A stretch of DNA of 64,000 nucleotides from Bog-159 sp963843255 (GCA_963843255.1 CAWJJQ010000003.1:558001-622000), one strand, 5' to 3'. Numbered from the stretch's first letter, positions 44,330 through 53,108 are shown. Program-made: numbers and translations. The notes: a model not told the origin generated them from the sequence alone.

Positions 44330-46795
44330 ATGGCATTCACCAGACGAGCTAGATTCACCAAAAAAGCTATGCGAGCAGTCGTATTTCTCGCACTGCTGAC
44401 CGTTCTATTGTCCCGTATCACCACGCGGGCGCAGGCGCCACCTCTGGTCTTCGCCAATTTCGAGGAGGCGCAGACCAACCCTGCCCGCCTTTCGGCGGAC
44501 GGCACGCGCCTGTTTGCCGTGAACACGCCGAATGCGTCGCTTTCCGTGTTCGACGTCACGACGCCGGCCACTCCCAAGTTGCTTGCTCAAATTCCAGTCG
44601 GACTGGGGCCCGTCTCCGTGAATCCGCGCACCGACGACGAGGCGTGGGTGGTCAACCAGGTGTCCAACAGCGTGAGCGTAGTCTCGGTTTCGCAGCGTAT
44701 CGTCACAGACACAATCCAGGTCGGGACCGAGCCGATGGATGTAGTATTCGCGGGTACCGATCAGGCCTATATCAGCGTATCCAGAGACAATGAGATCGCG
44801 GTAGTCAGCACGACTACACATGCCTTGATCAGTACGCTCCCGGTGTACGGCGGCAACCCCCGCGCACTGGCTGTGAGCCGGGATGGGAATATAGTCTACG
44901 CCGCCTTTGCTATCTCCGGGAATGCCACCACCATCATCCCGGAAACTCTGGCGCCGCCGCCTTGCGGAACGAAAGGCCAGACGGTCTTCAACCCGGCTCA
45001 GTGCGTTCCCGCCTTTAACACGGCCTTGCCAACACCTCCGCAGGTGGGCCTGATCGTCAAGGCCAACGACCCGAATTGGAGCTCGTATGTCACGTTCAAG
45101 ATGCCGGATAATGACGTGGTAGCCATCAACACGGGCGCATCTCCTTCCATCGCCCGCTATTACTCGGGTGTCGGCACTATCAACCTGGGACTCGCCGTCA
45201 ATCCGGCCACGGGAGATCTGTTCGTGGCCAACACGGACGCCCTCAACCTTATTAACTTCGAGCCAAACGTGGACGGTCATTGGGTGAATAACCGCATTAC
45301 CTGGATTCAGGTGGCGAACGGGACAATCACGCCGTTCGATCTGAATCCGAACATCAACTACTCCATTTTGCCCAATCCGGCAGCCTTGAGCACGGCGCTG
45401 GCACAACCGGCCGGCGTGGTCTTCGATCCCAACGGGGATTTCATGTACTTGGCATCGTTTGGCACGGATCGCGTGGCGCAGGTGGCGACCAACGGGAATG
45501 TGAACTGGTTTGTGGAGGTGAATCCGAACAGCGCCGGCTCAAACGTCGATTCCGCCACCAAACGAGGACCCAGGGGCTTGGCGCTGAACGCGTCTGCCCA
45601 GACCCTCTATTCCCTGAACCGGATTTCCAATTCCATTTCGGTGATCAACACCGGCACGCACGCGGTGACCACCGAAATCGTGGTGGGTACCGACCCCACG
45701 CCGTCCTTGCTCAGAGCGGGTAGGGGATTTCTGTACGATGCCAAGCTCTCCGGCAACGGCACGGGGTCCTGCGCATCCTGTCACGTGGACGGAGACATGG
45801 ACCACCTGGCCTGGAATCTGGGGGATCCGACCGGCAGTATGACCAGCACCGTGCAGCACGGAACCACCTTCAATTTTCATCCCATGAAGGGGCCCATGAC
45901 GACACAGACTCTGCGCGGTCTGCAGAATGTCTCGCCCTATCACTGGAGGGGAGACAAGGCCAACTTCCTGGCTTTCAACCCGGCCTTCAACCTGTTGATG
46001 GGCGGCTCCCAGATTTCCAGCCAGGACATGCAGCTTTACGCGAACTTCGCCCAGAGCATCCTGTTCCTGCCGAACCCTAACGAGAATCTGGACCGCACTT
46101 TACCCACTTCGTTACTCCCCTCGTTGAGCAGGGGGAATCCCGTTGCCGGGCAGGCCGATTTCCTCACGGTTCAGTCTACAGGATCTGGCAATTTGACCTG
46201 CAACCAGTGCCATGCTTCCAACCCCGGCCCGGGTTCGAACCGCCAAATTCAATCCGATCCGACAGCCATGACCGAATCGGCAGCTCAGCCGTTTAAGGTG
46301 CCGGAATTGCGTAACGTCTACCAGAAGCAACTGTATACCAGGCAGAGCGCGACCAGCATCGATGGTTTTGGGCTGGCGCATGACGGCAACGCCTTCGGGA
46401 TCGCGGACTTTCTCACCCGCCCGTTGTTCAAGAACTACACCGCGACCCAGAAAACCGATATCGACGCATACAGCCTGTGCTTCGATACGGGAACAGCTCC
46501 CGCCGTCGGGTACACGATCACATTGACGGGGTTGACGGCCGGCAGTTCTACGGCCCAGACCAATTGGGCGCTGCTGCAGTCGCAAGCAAGTGCGGGCAAC
46601 ATCGATCTGATCGCCAGAGGCACGATCAACGGCCGGGTGCACGGGTTACTTTACCAACCTTCGTCAAACAACTATATCAGCGACACCAGTGCGGTGTACA
46701 CGCAAGCCCAATTGGAAGCCTTGATCAGTGGCACCGACATTTTGAGCTTCATGGGTGTGTATCCGGGCACGGGTAGCGCTTCCAGCCAGCCGTAG
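44330..46795 (+). CDS. YVTN beta-propeller fused to dihaem cytochrome-c-peroxidase-like domain
   Basis: About 821 residues from the ATG at 44330, which has a ggaggg ribosome binding site; an ATG at 44249 is less likely. A signal segment (AVVFLALLTVLLSRITTRAQ) precedes a YVTN/40-residue propeller (ARLSADGTRLFAVNTPNASL, VNPRTDDEAWVVNQVSNSVSVV, LYSLNRISNSISVINTGTHA). Two haem motifs follow, CASCH and CNQCH, in a region like MauG/cytochrome c peroxidase (TQTLRGLQNVSPYHWRGDKANF, FKVPELRNVYQKQLYTR). The C terminus is a small beta domain. It should be periplasmic or secreted. Electron-transfer activity is plausible; the substrate is unknown. Confidence 0.85.
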   Translation: MAFTRRARFTKKAMRAVVFLALLTVLLSRITTRAQAPPLVFANFEEAQTNPARLSADGTRLFAVNTPNASLSVFDVTTPATPKLLAQIPVGLGPVSVNPRTDDEAWVVNQVSNSVSVVSVSQRIVTDTIQVGTEPMDVVFAGTDQAYISVSRDNEIAVVSTTTHALISTLPVYGGNPRALAVSRDGNIVYAAFAISGNATTIIPETLAPPPCGTKGQTVFNPAQCVPAFNTALPTPPQVGLIVKANDPNWSSYVTFKMPDNDVVAINTGASPSIARYYSGVGTINLGLAVNPATGDLFVANTDALNLINFEPNVDGHWVNNRITWIQVANGTITPFDLNPNINYSILPNPAALSTALAQPAGVVFDPNGDFMYLASFGTDRVAQVATNGNVNWFVEVNPNSAGSNVDSATKRGPRGLALNASAQTLYSLNRISNSISVINTGTHAVTTEIVVGTDPTPSLLRAGRGFLYDAKLSGNGTGSCASCHVDGDMDHLAWNLGDPTGSMTSTVQHGTTFNFHPMKGPMTTQTLRGLQNVSPYHWRGDKANFLAFNPAFNLLMGGSQISSQDMQLYANFAQSILFLPNPNENLDRTLPTSLLPSLSRGNPVAGQADFLTVQSTGSGNLTCNQCHASNPGPGSNRQIQSDPTAMTESAAQPFKVPELRNVYQKQLYTRQSATSIDGFGLAHDGNAFGIADFLTRPLFKNYTATQKTDIDAYSLCFDTGTAPAVGYTITLTGLTAGSSTAQTNWALLQSQASAGNIDLIARGTINGRVHGLLYQPSSNNYISDTSAVYTQAQLEALISGTDILSFMGVYPGTGSASSQP

Positions 46796-46859
46796 CGCGG
46801 CGACCGCTGGCGGAACAACCCGCACGAGGGCGGAGAGGCACTGGCTCACGACGCTCGAA

Positions 46860-47110
46860 CCACAACACTTCGTGGGGGTGGTTGGAGATTGACAACGGCG
46901 GTACGGAACGGGCCAACCGCGACACCGCTCCGGGCCGCGGCAACTGGACCTTCTTCGGCAGCGACGGCGGCGGCAAGACAGCGGCAGTGTTGCGAAGCTT
47001 CATCGCCTCCTGCCGCAGTTCACGAGACACTTACCTCTCCAGGACCTGCATTTCGGCCGGTTGGCCCCGGATAGGGCGTCCTGCGCGTCGGGCGAGCAAA
47101 AACGACAGAT
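46860..47110 (+). pseudogene. C-terminal remnant of an IS66-family transposase
   Basis: The frame reads EIDNGGTERANRDTAPGRGN, then WTFFGSDGGGKTAAVLRSFI and ASC. This is the conserved IS66 TnpC end (EIDNN..ERA.R...LGRKN..F.GSD.GG..AA...S.I..C). Downstream the frame is scrambled. The N-terminal part and other IS66 genes are absent, so it is a relic. No other gene is supported in 46796-47161. Confidence 0.75.
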
Positions 47111-47161
47111 TGCCCATCAGCGGAAAGCGCTGGTGTGAAGTCCTTGCTGGTGGTGGAGGGT

Positions 47162-47671
47162 TCATTTCTTTTCTCCGCTCCACTCGAGGTAGGAGCGGTA
47201 GGCGGTCTGGCCGGGCATGCGCAGTTGGAACTTTCCGGCCATGGTAGACTCCTTGAGATCATAAGTCAGGCGGAATTGGGGGCCGGGCGCGGAGGGATCG
47301 GAGTCGAAGACGGCTTGGTTCGGCTGGGCTATGGTGACCTGGTAGTGGATGACGTGGCCTTCGCTGTCGAAGTAGATCGCTTTGTATGACGGGGCGGCGC
47401 CTGACGGGTAGATGTAGAGAAGGTCGGCGTGATCGCAGTTGAAATCGGCGGGTCCCTGGCATCCAGCGGTCCTGGCATGGCGGGCTAGGATGTGACTCTG
47501 CAATTCGAGTTGGAACGTGTATGTCCCGGAACCGGCCGCCGCCGCGGAGCCCCCTTGGGTTTTCGCTTCCCAAGTGCCGATCAGGAAACGAATCGGCTTC
47601 CACGGATCCGCATCCTGCGCGGCGGCACTCCAGGCGCAGAGCAATGCCAGGGCCGCGACGTTTGTGATCAT
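47162..47671 (-). CDS. Exported lipocalin-like protein (DUF1579-type)
   Basis: About 169 residues from the ATG at 47671 (MITNVAALALLCAWSAAAQ signal peptide); an upstream frame only overlaps the methyltransferase gene. The mature part reads DPWKPIRFLIGTWEAKTQGG, then antiparallel-strand patterns (SGTYTFQLELQSHILARH, LLYIYPSGAAPSYKAIYFDSEGHVIHYQVT, FRLTYDLKESTMAGKFQLRM). The W..I.FL.G.WE start is typical of DUF1579 and related lipocalin-like small-ligand proteins. It lies nine bases after the methyltransferase gene. The ligand is unknown. Confidence 0.7.
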   Translation of the reverse strand: MITNVAALALLCAWSAAAQDADPWKPIRFLIGTWEAKTQGGSAAAAGSGTYTFQLELQSHILARHARTAGCQGPADFNCDHADLLYIYPSGAAPSYKAIYFDSEGHVIHYQVTIAQPNQAVFDSDPSAPGPQFRLTYDLKESTMAGKFQLRMPGQTAYRSYLEWSGEKK

Positions 47672-47679
47672 TTTTGTTC

Positions 47680-48294
47680 CTATTCGACGCGGCAGCAACA
47701 ATAGACGAACTGCTGGATGGAACCCCAAGGCGTCAGATGGCTCTCAGTGGAACTTTCCGCGACACGAAATTGACGGCCAAACTCGCTGTGCAGGGCGGTG
47801 GCATCGTAACGCATCACATCCAAGCCGCTGCACTTGAGGGGACCATCGGGGCCGAAGGTGCTGACGATGACGTGACCGCCGGGCTTTACGGTTTCGAGCA
47901 CCGATTCGACATAGCCGCGGCGCTGGACGGTGCTGGTGAGGAAATGAAAGACGGCGCGATCGTGCCAGAGATCGAAGGTCTGGCCGGCCAGGGAGAATTG
48001 GGTAATGTCGCCGGTGATCCAATTGACTTGTGCGGCGGAGGAGCCGAGGCGCTTCCTGGTGGCTTCGATGGCTGTGGGAGAGACATCCAGAACGGTAAGG
48101 TTGCGATAGCCGCGTGCGAGCAAATCGTCAACCAGCGTGGCTTCGCCGGCGCCGACGTCGATGATAGAAGCGGTTTTGGCGGGGGCGTGGCGCTGGATCA
48201 GGTCGAGCGAGAGTTGGAGGTGCGGGGCATACCAACTGAGCGCTTCGGGCGGCTTGGTGCGGTAGACGGTCTCCCAGTGGTCGGCGACGTTCAT
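47680..48294 (-). CDS. Class I SAM-dependent methyltransferase
   Basis: A 204-residue protein. SIIDVGAGEATLVDDLLARGYRNLTVLDVS contains the SAM-binding GxG loop and acidic residue, QVNWITGDITQF the third motif, and FDLWHDRAVFHFLTS the fourth. The N terminus (WETVYRTKPPEALSWYAPHL) belongs to a branch of small-molecule methyltransferases found in many bacteria. It is cytoplasmic, with the methyl acceptor unknown. It is co-directional with, and nine bases upstream of, the lipocalin-like gene. Several Cys near the C terminus (FVYCCC) are unusual. Confidence 0.85.
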   Translation of the reverse strand: MNVADHWETVYRTKPPEALSWYAPHLQLSLDLIQRHAPAKTASIIDVGAGEATLVDDLLARGYRNLTVLDVSPTAIEATRKRLGSSAAQVNWITGDITQFSLAGQTFDLWHDRAVFHFLTSTVQRRGYVESVLETVKPGGHVIVSTFGPDGPLKCSGLDVMRYDATALHSEFGRQFRVAESSTESHLTPWGSIQQFVYCCCRVE

Positions 48295-48368
48295 TAGCGC
48301 GATTATCGCACCTGCCTTGCGCGGTTGGTAGCCTTAGTTGTGATATAAGTCAGCAGAAGCAACTACGG

Positions 48369-48935
48369 GTGTTCCTGGTTGGGTTTCTTCCCCTGGCTTT
48401 GGTTGCGCAAGAAATCAAGATTTCAGAGGCACGGCAGGAACTTCTGGAACCTTTCGAGGGCGCCGCCAGCGAATGCCTGGCACTGGCCAAGGCTGTTCCG
48501 GAGGAGAAGTATAGGTGGCGTCCGATGGAAGGCGTTCGGTCGTTTGGCGAAGTTTTTGTTCATATGGCGGGCAGCACCCTGCTGTTCTGTTCTTATGCCG
48601 GACTGAAGCCGCCCGCCGGGCCGGCGCACGATCTTGCGACGGTGTACATGAAGCGGGGATTTGAGATGCCGGAGATTTTTGCATCCGAGCGGGCGATCAA
48701 ATCCAAGGGGCTGACCATCCACATCATGGATCAGGCTTTCCACGCGGCTCGCGACCTGGTTCAAGGAATGCCTGACAGCGACCTGGAGAAGCGCGTGGAG
48801 TTTTTCGGCCAGCATCTGACCATGCGCGGCTTACTGATTCGGCTGGGCGATCATTTGAGCGAACACCTGGGCCAGTCTATCGCGTATGCCCGCGTGAACC
48901 ATATCGTGCCGCCCTGGTCTAACAGGAAAGACTAA
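48369..48935 (+). CDS. DinB-family putative metal-dependent protein
   Basis: A 188-residue protein starting at GTG 48369, with a hydrophobic N terminus (FLVGFLPLALVAQ) that may be a signal peptide. It is a helical bundle of the DinB/YfiT type: LLEPFEGAASECLALAKAVPEEKYRWRPMEGVRSFGEVFVHMAGS and LLIRLGDHLSEHLGQSIAYARVNHIVPPWS, where the His residues in FVHMA and DHLSEHLGQ are the expected metal ligands. DinB proteins often act as thiol-dependent transferases, but the exported form here is of unknown role. It is divergent from the methyltransferase gene. Confidence 0.85.
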   Translation: MFLVGFLPLALVAQEIKISEARQELLEPFEGAASECLALAKAVPEEKYRWRPMEGVRSFGEVFVHMAGSTLLFCSYAGLKPPAGPAHDLATVYMKRGFEMPEIFASERAIKSKGLTIHIMDQAFHAARDLVQGMPDSDLEKRVEFFGQHLTMRGLLIRLGDHLSEHLGQSIAYARVNHIVPPWSNRKD

Positions 48936-49082
48936 GCACGAAAGATACCGGGCCTGCGGTACGCCATATCCGGTCGCCATCCTGGGTTCCGACTCGATGG
49001 AAGATGTGAATTCCGCCTGGGCGTCTCGAGGGGCATGAGGGCTGGTCGAGAGGATAACCGGGGCGGACGCATCCGGCTTAAC

Positions 49083-49116
49083 GCCAGGCAGCGACCCCGT
49101 TTTGCGCGGCTCCTTA
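49083..49116. repeat. Half copy of the REP-like repeat abutting the P450 stop
   Basis: gaccccgttttgcgcggctc, then cttaa, is the reverse complement of the left end of the 4731-5020 repeat (taaggaaccgcgcaaaacgg). Its last bases form the stop codon of the cytochrome P450 gene on the minus strand. Confidence 0.55.
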
Positions 49117-50301
49117 AAATGTCGCTGGGAATTCCTGTAAGCCGCGGAATTCGGTGGAGTTCCGCCACACTGCTACGGGTGAGGTCATGGCGAGCTTAGG
49201 CATGCGCCGCAGGAGCGTCCCGATGGCGATTTGACCCTCAAGGCGCGCGAGTTGGGCGCCGAGGCAAAAGCGGGGGCCGGAGCCGAAGGCCAAGTGGCGG
49301 TTTTCGCGGCGCGTGACGTCGAGACGGCCGGGCTCGGGAAACTTTGCCGGATCGCGATTGGCAGCCCCAAGCATGGCTAACACCACGGCCCCTTTGGGAA
49401 TGGTCTTGCCACCGATCGCGACGCTGGTATTCGCCATGCGACCGGTCCGTTGCACGGGGCTCTCGTAGCGGAGCAGTTCCTCTACGGCGCCCGGCAGGAG
49501 GGCGGGATCGTCGCGGAGCCTGCGCAATTCCGCCGGATGACGCAACAGAGCCAGCATGCCGTTCCCAATCAGGTTGATGGTAGTCTGATGGCCGGTAAGG
49601 AACAACATACTGCACAAATCCAGGAGCTCGAATTCGGTCAAGCCGTGGTCCACTGTTTGGGCGGATATCAGCCTGGTTACCAGATCGGTTCGCGGGCACG
49701 TGCGACGCTCAGCGATCAGGCCGCGGAAGTAGTCTGTAATTGCAACCTGGGCGGCGGCATTCCGCTCGAATAAGGGAGAGCCCGGCGGCGAGTCCAGACC
49801 GCGCGCGATATCGAGCGACCACTGCTGAAACAGGTCGCGATCGGCAGCGGGCACACCAAGCATTTCGGTGATCACGTAAACGGGCAGGGGGAAGGCGAAG
49901 CCGGCGATTAAGTCCATGGCGCCGGCGTCGCGCACGCGGTCGAGCAAGTCATCCACCACCTGCTGGATATGTTCACGGAGGGCGGGCACCAGGCCGGGTG
50001 TGAACGCCTGGTTGACCAGTGTGCGAAGACGAGTATGGCCAGGAGGGTCCTGGAATAGCATGGACACCGAAATGCCCGAACCGGCCGGATCCGCGGTGTT
50101 CGCGCCCATGGCGGCGATGAAGGCTTTCCTGCCGAAGCGCGGGTCGTGGAGGACCAGGGCAACGTCGTCATAGCGCGTCAGGGTCCAAACCCCGCGCCTG
50201 CCGATATGGACCGGATCCTCGGTGCGGAGGCGGGAATAGTAGGGATAGGGATCCGCCAGGAAATCGGGCGGCAGAGAATCCAGATCACTTCCGATCGGCA
50301 G
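49114..50301 (-). CDS. Cytochrome P450, start codon unclear
   Basis: A cytochrome P450 with CYP107/105-like bacterial features: I-helix LTGHQTT, K-helix EELLRYESPV (ExxR), and heme loop FGSGPRFCLGAQLARLE. The first in-frame ATG (50109) would remove the conserved N terminus. However, the frame stays open to 50301 and reads LPPDFLADPYPYYSRLRTED and IGRRGVWTLTRYDDVALVLH, clearly P450. No ATG, GTG or TTG lies between, only CTG 50301. A GTG at 50328, ten bases after the radical-SAM stop, is separated from it by TGA 50302-50304. So the gene uses a CTG start, carries a nonsense mutation, or has a sequence error. It should oxidise the product of the neighbouring radical-SAM enzyme. Confidence 0.8.
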   Translation of the reverse strand: MPIGSDLDSLPPDFLADPYPYYSRLRTEDPVHIGRRGVWTLTRYDDVALVLHDPRFGRKAFIAAMGANTADPAGSGISVSMLFQDPPGHTRLRTLVNQAFTPGLVPALREHIQQVVDDLLDRVRDAGAMDLIAGFAFPLPVYVITEMLGVPAADRDLFQQWSLDIARGLDSPPGSPLFERNAAAQVAITDYFRGLIAERRTCPRTDLVTRLISAQTVDHGLTEFELLDLCSMLFLTGHQTTINLIGNGMLALLRHPAELRRLRDDPALLPGAVEELLRYESPVQRTGRMANTSVAIGGKTIPKGAVVLAMLGAANRDPAKFPEPGRLDVTRRENRHLAFGSGPRFCLGAQLARLEGQIAIGTLLRRMPKLAMTSPVAVWRNSTEFRGLQEFPATF

Positions 50302-50338
50302 TCAGTTTCCCCCGGATCCGCGGCTCACGTTTGGATGT

Positions 50339-51994
50339 CTAAGCGAATACAGCCTGGCCATCCCGCTCCAGCGCTTCGATGAGTAAGTTCTGGTTTCGGA
50401 GAATGAAGGCGTCCCGGTTAGTGGTCAGGCGGTGTAAGAAGCCTGCGCATTGGGATCGAAGCTCGTCAGCGGATCGCAGCCGTGGAGCACCTTCACTGAA
50501 GATACGAGCGGTATCTTCGACGACCCGGAATAAGGCTTCGTTACTGTCCCGGGTAATTCCCCGGAGAGTCTCCTTGTAGGCATCCAACCCAGGAACATTG
50601 CGGAACAAATGCTGGATGATGGCGACCTCATTCCAGGCGAAATTGAGCCGCGGGGATAGTGCGAGATGCCCGTGCGTCCATCCAGTCACGTCGATGAAGT
50701 GACGGATCTCGTTATAAAAGTCGTCCAACCTGGGATCCAGAAAATCGTAGTCAGGCTTACAAACGTCGCCTTTCAATCGGCCCGATCGCTCGAGATCGTC
50801 CTTGATGGGTGTTCCGTCATAGGGAACCATTCTTCCGAAGGTGACTCCGGTCCAACCATCGCCGGCGATGGTACGTAGAAATCTGACATTCTCGGCGACG
50901 GATTCAAAAGTGCTGGACGGTTCCAGCAGCATGAAACCAAATTCGAAGATTATGCCGATCTCTTTGAGAATCTCCACTGCCCGGATATTCTGCTCGACGG
51001 TGATTTGTTTGTGGAGGGTTCTAAGGCCTTCCTCAGTGCCGGACTCGAGGCCCATATAGACCATGTAGAGACCGGCTTCGTGCATCCTGACAAACAGCTC
51101 CGGATCCACCGCATCGGCGCGGCAGTTGATCTTCCATGCGACGCGGCCCGTCAGCCCGCTGCGGTGCAGTTCATCCACAAACTCCGCGGCCCAGCGGCGC
51201 CAGACCGGACCGAAGAGCGGGAAGTCATCGTCCTGAAACAGGAAGACGCTCCGGTTGTGCTCCTCCAGCAGAAAACGCATTTCCCGCACTACTTCAGCCG
51301 GCTTCCGGGTGCGGACGACTTTTCCGGGCGCCGTCCGGTAGAACATATGAATGGAGCAGAAGGAGCAGGTTCGAGCGCATCCGCGGCTAGCCAGCATGGG
51401 CGTGATATTCCGGCCGAGGATGGCGCCGTCCACGGAAGATCGCACCGGATAGGGCAGCGAGTCCAGGTCGTCAATCAAGTGCCGCATGGGGGTGGCCACG
51501 ATTGCCTCGTCCGCGCGGTATGCAAGACCGTTGATTCCTTGCCAAGGCCTTCCGGTGCTCAGGTGGTCCACCAGCTCCAACAGGGTTTCTTCGCCTTCGA
51601 ACCTGGCGACACTGTCAAGCTGCGGGATAAGTTTGAGGGTACGTTCATAGCTGAGGCTGGGGAAGTGACCGCCCATGGTGAAGTGGCAAGTGACGCCGTT
51701 ATCGCGCAAGTATCGAATGAGTGAGCCGAACCAGGGGATGTAAGACTGGAAGATCAGGGAGAATCCGATCAGAACCGGATCCATAGATTGGGCTGCTTCT
51801 AGAATCTGCCGGCGGTCGGCCTCGAAGTCGAATACCTCCGCACGGTAACCCCAACGCCGCAGGTTGGCAGCCAGGTATCCGATCCCAAGATTGGAGTGGC
51901 GCGCAAAACCTATGAGCATTACAGAGCGGGAGGTATCACGCGCCTCTAACGATGGAGTGACACCCAGAATCTTAAGCTGCAGCGGTTGATTCAT
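50339..51994 (-). CDS. B12-binding-domain radical SAM enzyme
   Basis: A 551-residue protein. Residues about 8-150 match the cobalamin-binding domain layout of B12 radical SAM proteins (LGIGYLAANLRRWGYRAEVFDFEADR, VLIGFSLIFQSYIPWFGSLIRYLRD, HFTMGGHFPSLSYERTL, FEGEETLLELVDHL). Residues about 195-420 are the radical SAM barrel with C206, C210 and C213 in SRGCARTCSFCS (CX3CX2C). The last ~130 residues are a helical extension. Relatives methylate unactivated carbons or rearrange peptides and lipids. A good ribosome binding site (caaggagtaa) lies before the ATG at 51994. The 66-residue peptide gene upstream and the P450 downstream suggest peptide modification. Confidence 0.85.
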   Translation of the reverse strand: MNQPLQLKILGVTPSLEARDTSRSVMLIGFARHSNLGIGYLAANLRRWGYRAEVFDFEADRRQILEAAQSMDPVLIGFSLIFQSYIPWFGSLIRYLRDNGVTCHFTMGGHFPSLSYERTLKLIPQLDSVARFEGEETLLELVDHLSTGRPWQGINGLAYRADEAIVATPMRHLIDDLDSLPYPVRSSVDGAILGRNITPMLASRGCARTCSFCSIHMFYRTAPGKVVRTRKPAEVVREMRFLLEEHNRSVFLFQDDDFPLFGPVWRRWAAEFVDELHRSGLTGRVAWKINCRADAVDPELFVRMHEAGLYMVYMGLESGTEEGLRTLHKQITVEQNIRAVEILKEIGIIFEFGFMLLEPSSTFESVAENVRFLRTIAGDGWTGVTFGRMVPYDGTPIKDDLERSGRLKGDVCKPDYDFLDPRLDDFYNEIRHFIDVTGWTHGHLALSPRLNFAWNEVAIIQHLFRNVPGLDAYKETLRGITRDSNEALFRVVEDTARIFSEGAPRLRSADELRSQCAGFLHRLTTNRDAFILRNQNLLIEALERDGQAVFA

Positions 51995-52154
51995 TGTGTT
52001 ACTCCTTGTCTAAGTCGAGCATTGTAAGGAACCGGCGGCGCGATAGCATCAGCCGTCCGAAGAGCCCCACGCCCCTGGATTAGTGAACGCGGGGACCTTC
52101 GCGCACCGTGACGGCACTCAAAGTCGAACCGGGTTGTGTGAGAGGCCGGTAGTC

Positions 52155-52355
52155 TTAACCTCCACCGATGATGGAGCGCACTCCTTGGACAAACTTGAGA
52201 TTCGCCTGAAGGGATGCAGCGAGAGAATCCAGGAAGAGGCCCATCACTTGCTTCTGCTGCTGGCCTTCAACCTGAGCCAAAATGGATTCCAATAATTGTG
52301 GCGGATCGCCGATGAGGCGCGGTATGCCTCGGAAAAGTAACTCCTCGTTAGCCAT
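52155..52355 (-). CDS. 66-residue peptide, candidate RiPP precursor
   Basis: A 66-residue protein, MANEELLFRGIPRLIGDPPQ at the start and FVQGVRSIIGGG at the end. The start is well supported by taaggaggatta before the ATG, the best ribosome binding site in the region, and by a near-consensus promoter upstream. The middle (LLESILAQVEGQQQKQVMGL, FLDSLAASLQ) looks like an amphipathic helix, as in leader peptides, and the C terminus ends with three glycines. It is first in the strand-consistent set with the B12 radical SAM enzyme (160 bp downstream) and P450. No Cys is present, so thioether chemistry is unlikely. The RiPP role is inference; I know no named family. Confidence 0.6.
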   Translation of the reverse strand: MANEELLFRGIPRLIGDPPQLLESILAQVEGQQQKQVMGLFLDSLAASLQANLKFVQGVRSIIGGG

Positions 52356-52439
52356 TAATCCTCCTTAGACTTTATGGACGTACGAACAGGGCCCGGGGTA
52401 GGGTGAGCGTCTAGGGACTTCGCCTGACCGCATCACGAT

Positions 52440-52501
52440 TGTCGCGATATCGGATCACGACAGCACCGGATTAGCATAGGTTGAACGGATCTTGCTGTCA
52501 A
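52440..52501 (-). promoter_or_regulatory. Sigma-70 promoter and inverted repeat of the peptide/B12-rSAM/P450 cluster
   Basis: On the minus strand TTGACA (52496-52501) and TATGCT (52473-52478) are separated by 17 bases. Immediately downstream, at 52440-52462, lie the arms TGTCGCGAT and ATCACGACA around five bases, an 8-of-9 inverted repeat that could be an operator or leader hairpin. The leader before the peptide ATG is about 110 bases. The remaining 52502-52677 holds no gene I can support. Confidence 0.65.
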
Positions 52502-52677
52502 GAAGAAACCGGCTACTCAAGCGGGCGAGTGTACGAGTCCTTACAGAGTTACAACGGTGAGTAAGAAGCGAGTCTCTAAGCATTGGCCACGGGTATTTCC
52601 CTGGCGGCTGGTCCGAGCTGTTTGGGACAAACTATGCCGATCCGGCTGGATGCCAAATTCCGCACTTACCGCGACAG

Positions 52678-53031
52678 CTATTGGAGGATGAGCGAACCCA
52701 TGATTTCGATGCGCCTGGCGGATTGACATTCGGGATACTCGGCGCGGTATAGATCGATTGTGTGCGCCCAGTAAGTGCGCCTCCTATGCGCTTCCCCTGG
52801 ATCTGAAGAGGTGTCCATCAGGGCGGTCGCCTCGCTCTGAATGGCGCTGGCAAACGCCGTACCGAGGGACGCCTCGGAAGTTGCATCCATGAGCAGAAGC
52901 GATTCCACCTCCGCGCGCAGTTCCGCGTCCCCCTGGCAGATATGATCGGGGGCCGCCTGGCGCTCGGCAAGAGGCAAATCGGCGACCGTTAGAAATATCG
53001 TTTGAATCCGGTCCCACTCATAGGCCGGCAT
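52678..53031 (-). pseudogene. N-terminal remnant of a Ser/Thr kinase gene
   Basis: The first ~70 residues (YEWDRIQTIFLTVADLPLAE, GDAELRAEVESLLLMD) match the N-terminal pre-kinase segment of the two intact kinases here (EQWAEVQRLFDLAADLPAAD and WTQVEELFHRAAE, both followed by LR.EV.SLL). The kinase domain is absent and the frame ends in unrelated sequence (HRRRTYWAHTIDLYRAEYPE). It is a truncated relic of a third kinase of this class, on the opposite strand to the intact one at 54288. Confidence 0.65.
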
Positions 53032-53108
53032 GAAAATCCTCGTAGTCGAACAATCGTCTTACGATACATCAACGATCGCGGGCACGGTAGCAATCGCCGC
53101 GTTGTTGG

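Noticed and set aside
52541..52729. 62-codon minus-strand frame as a second peptide precursor
   Set aside because: It lies upstream of the cluster promoter, overlaps the kinase relic and has no ribosome binding site.
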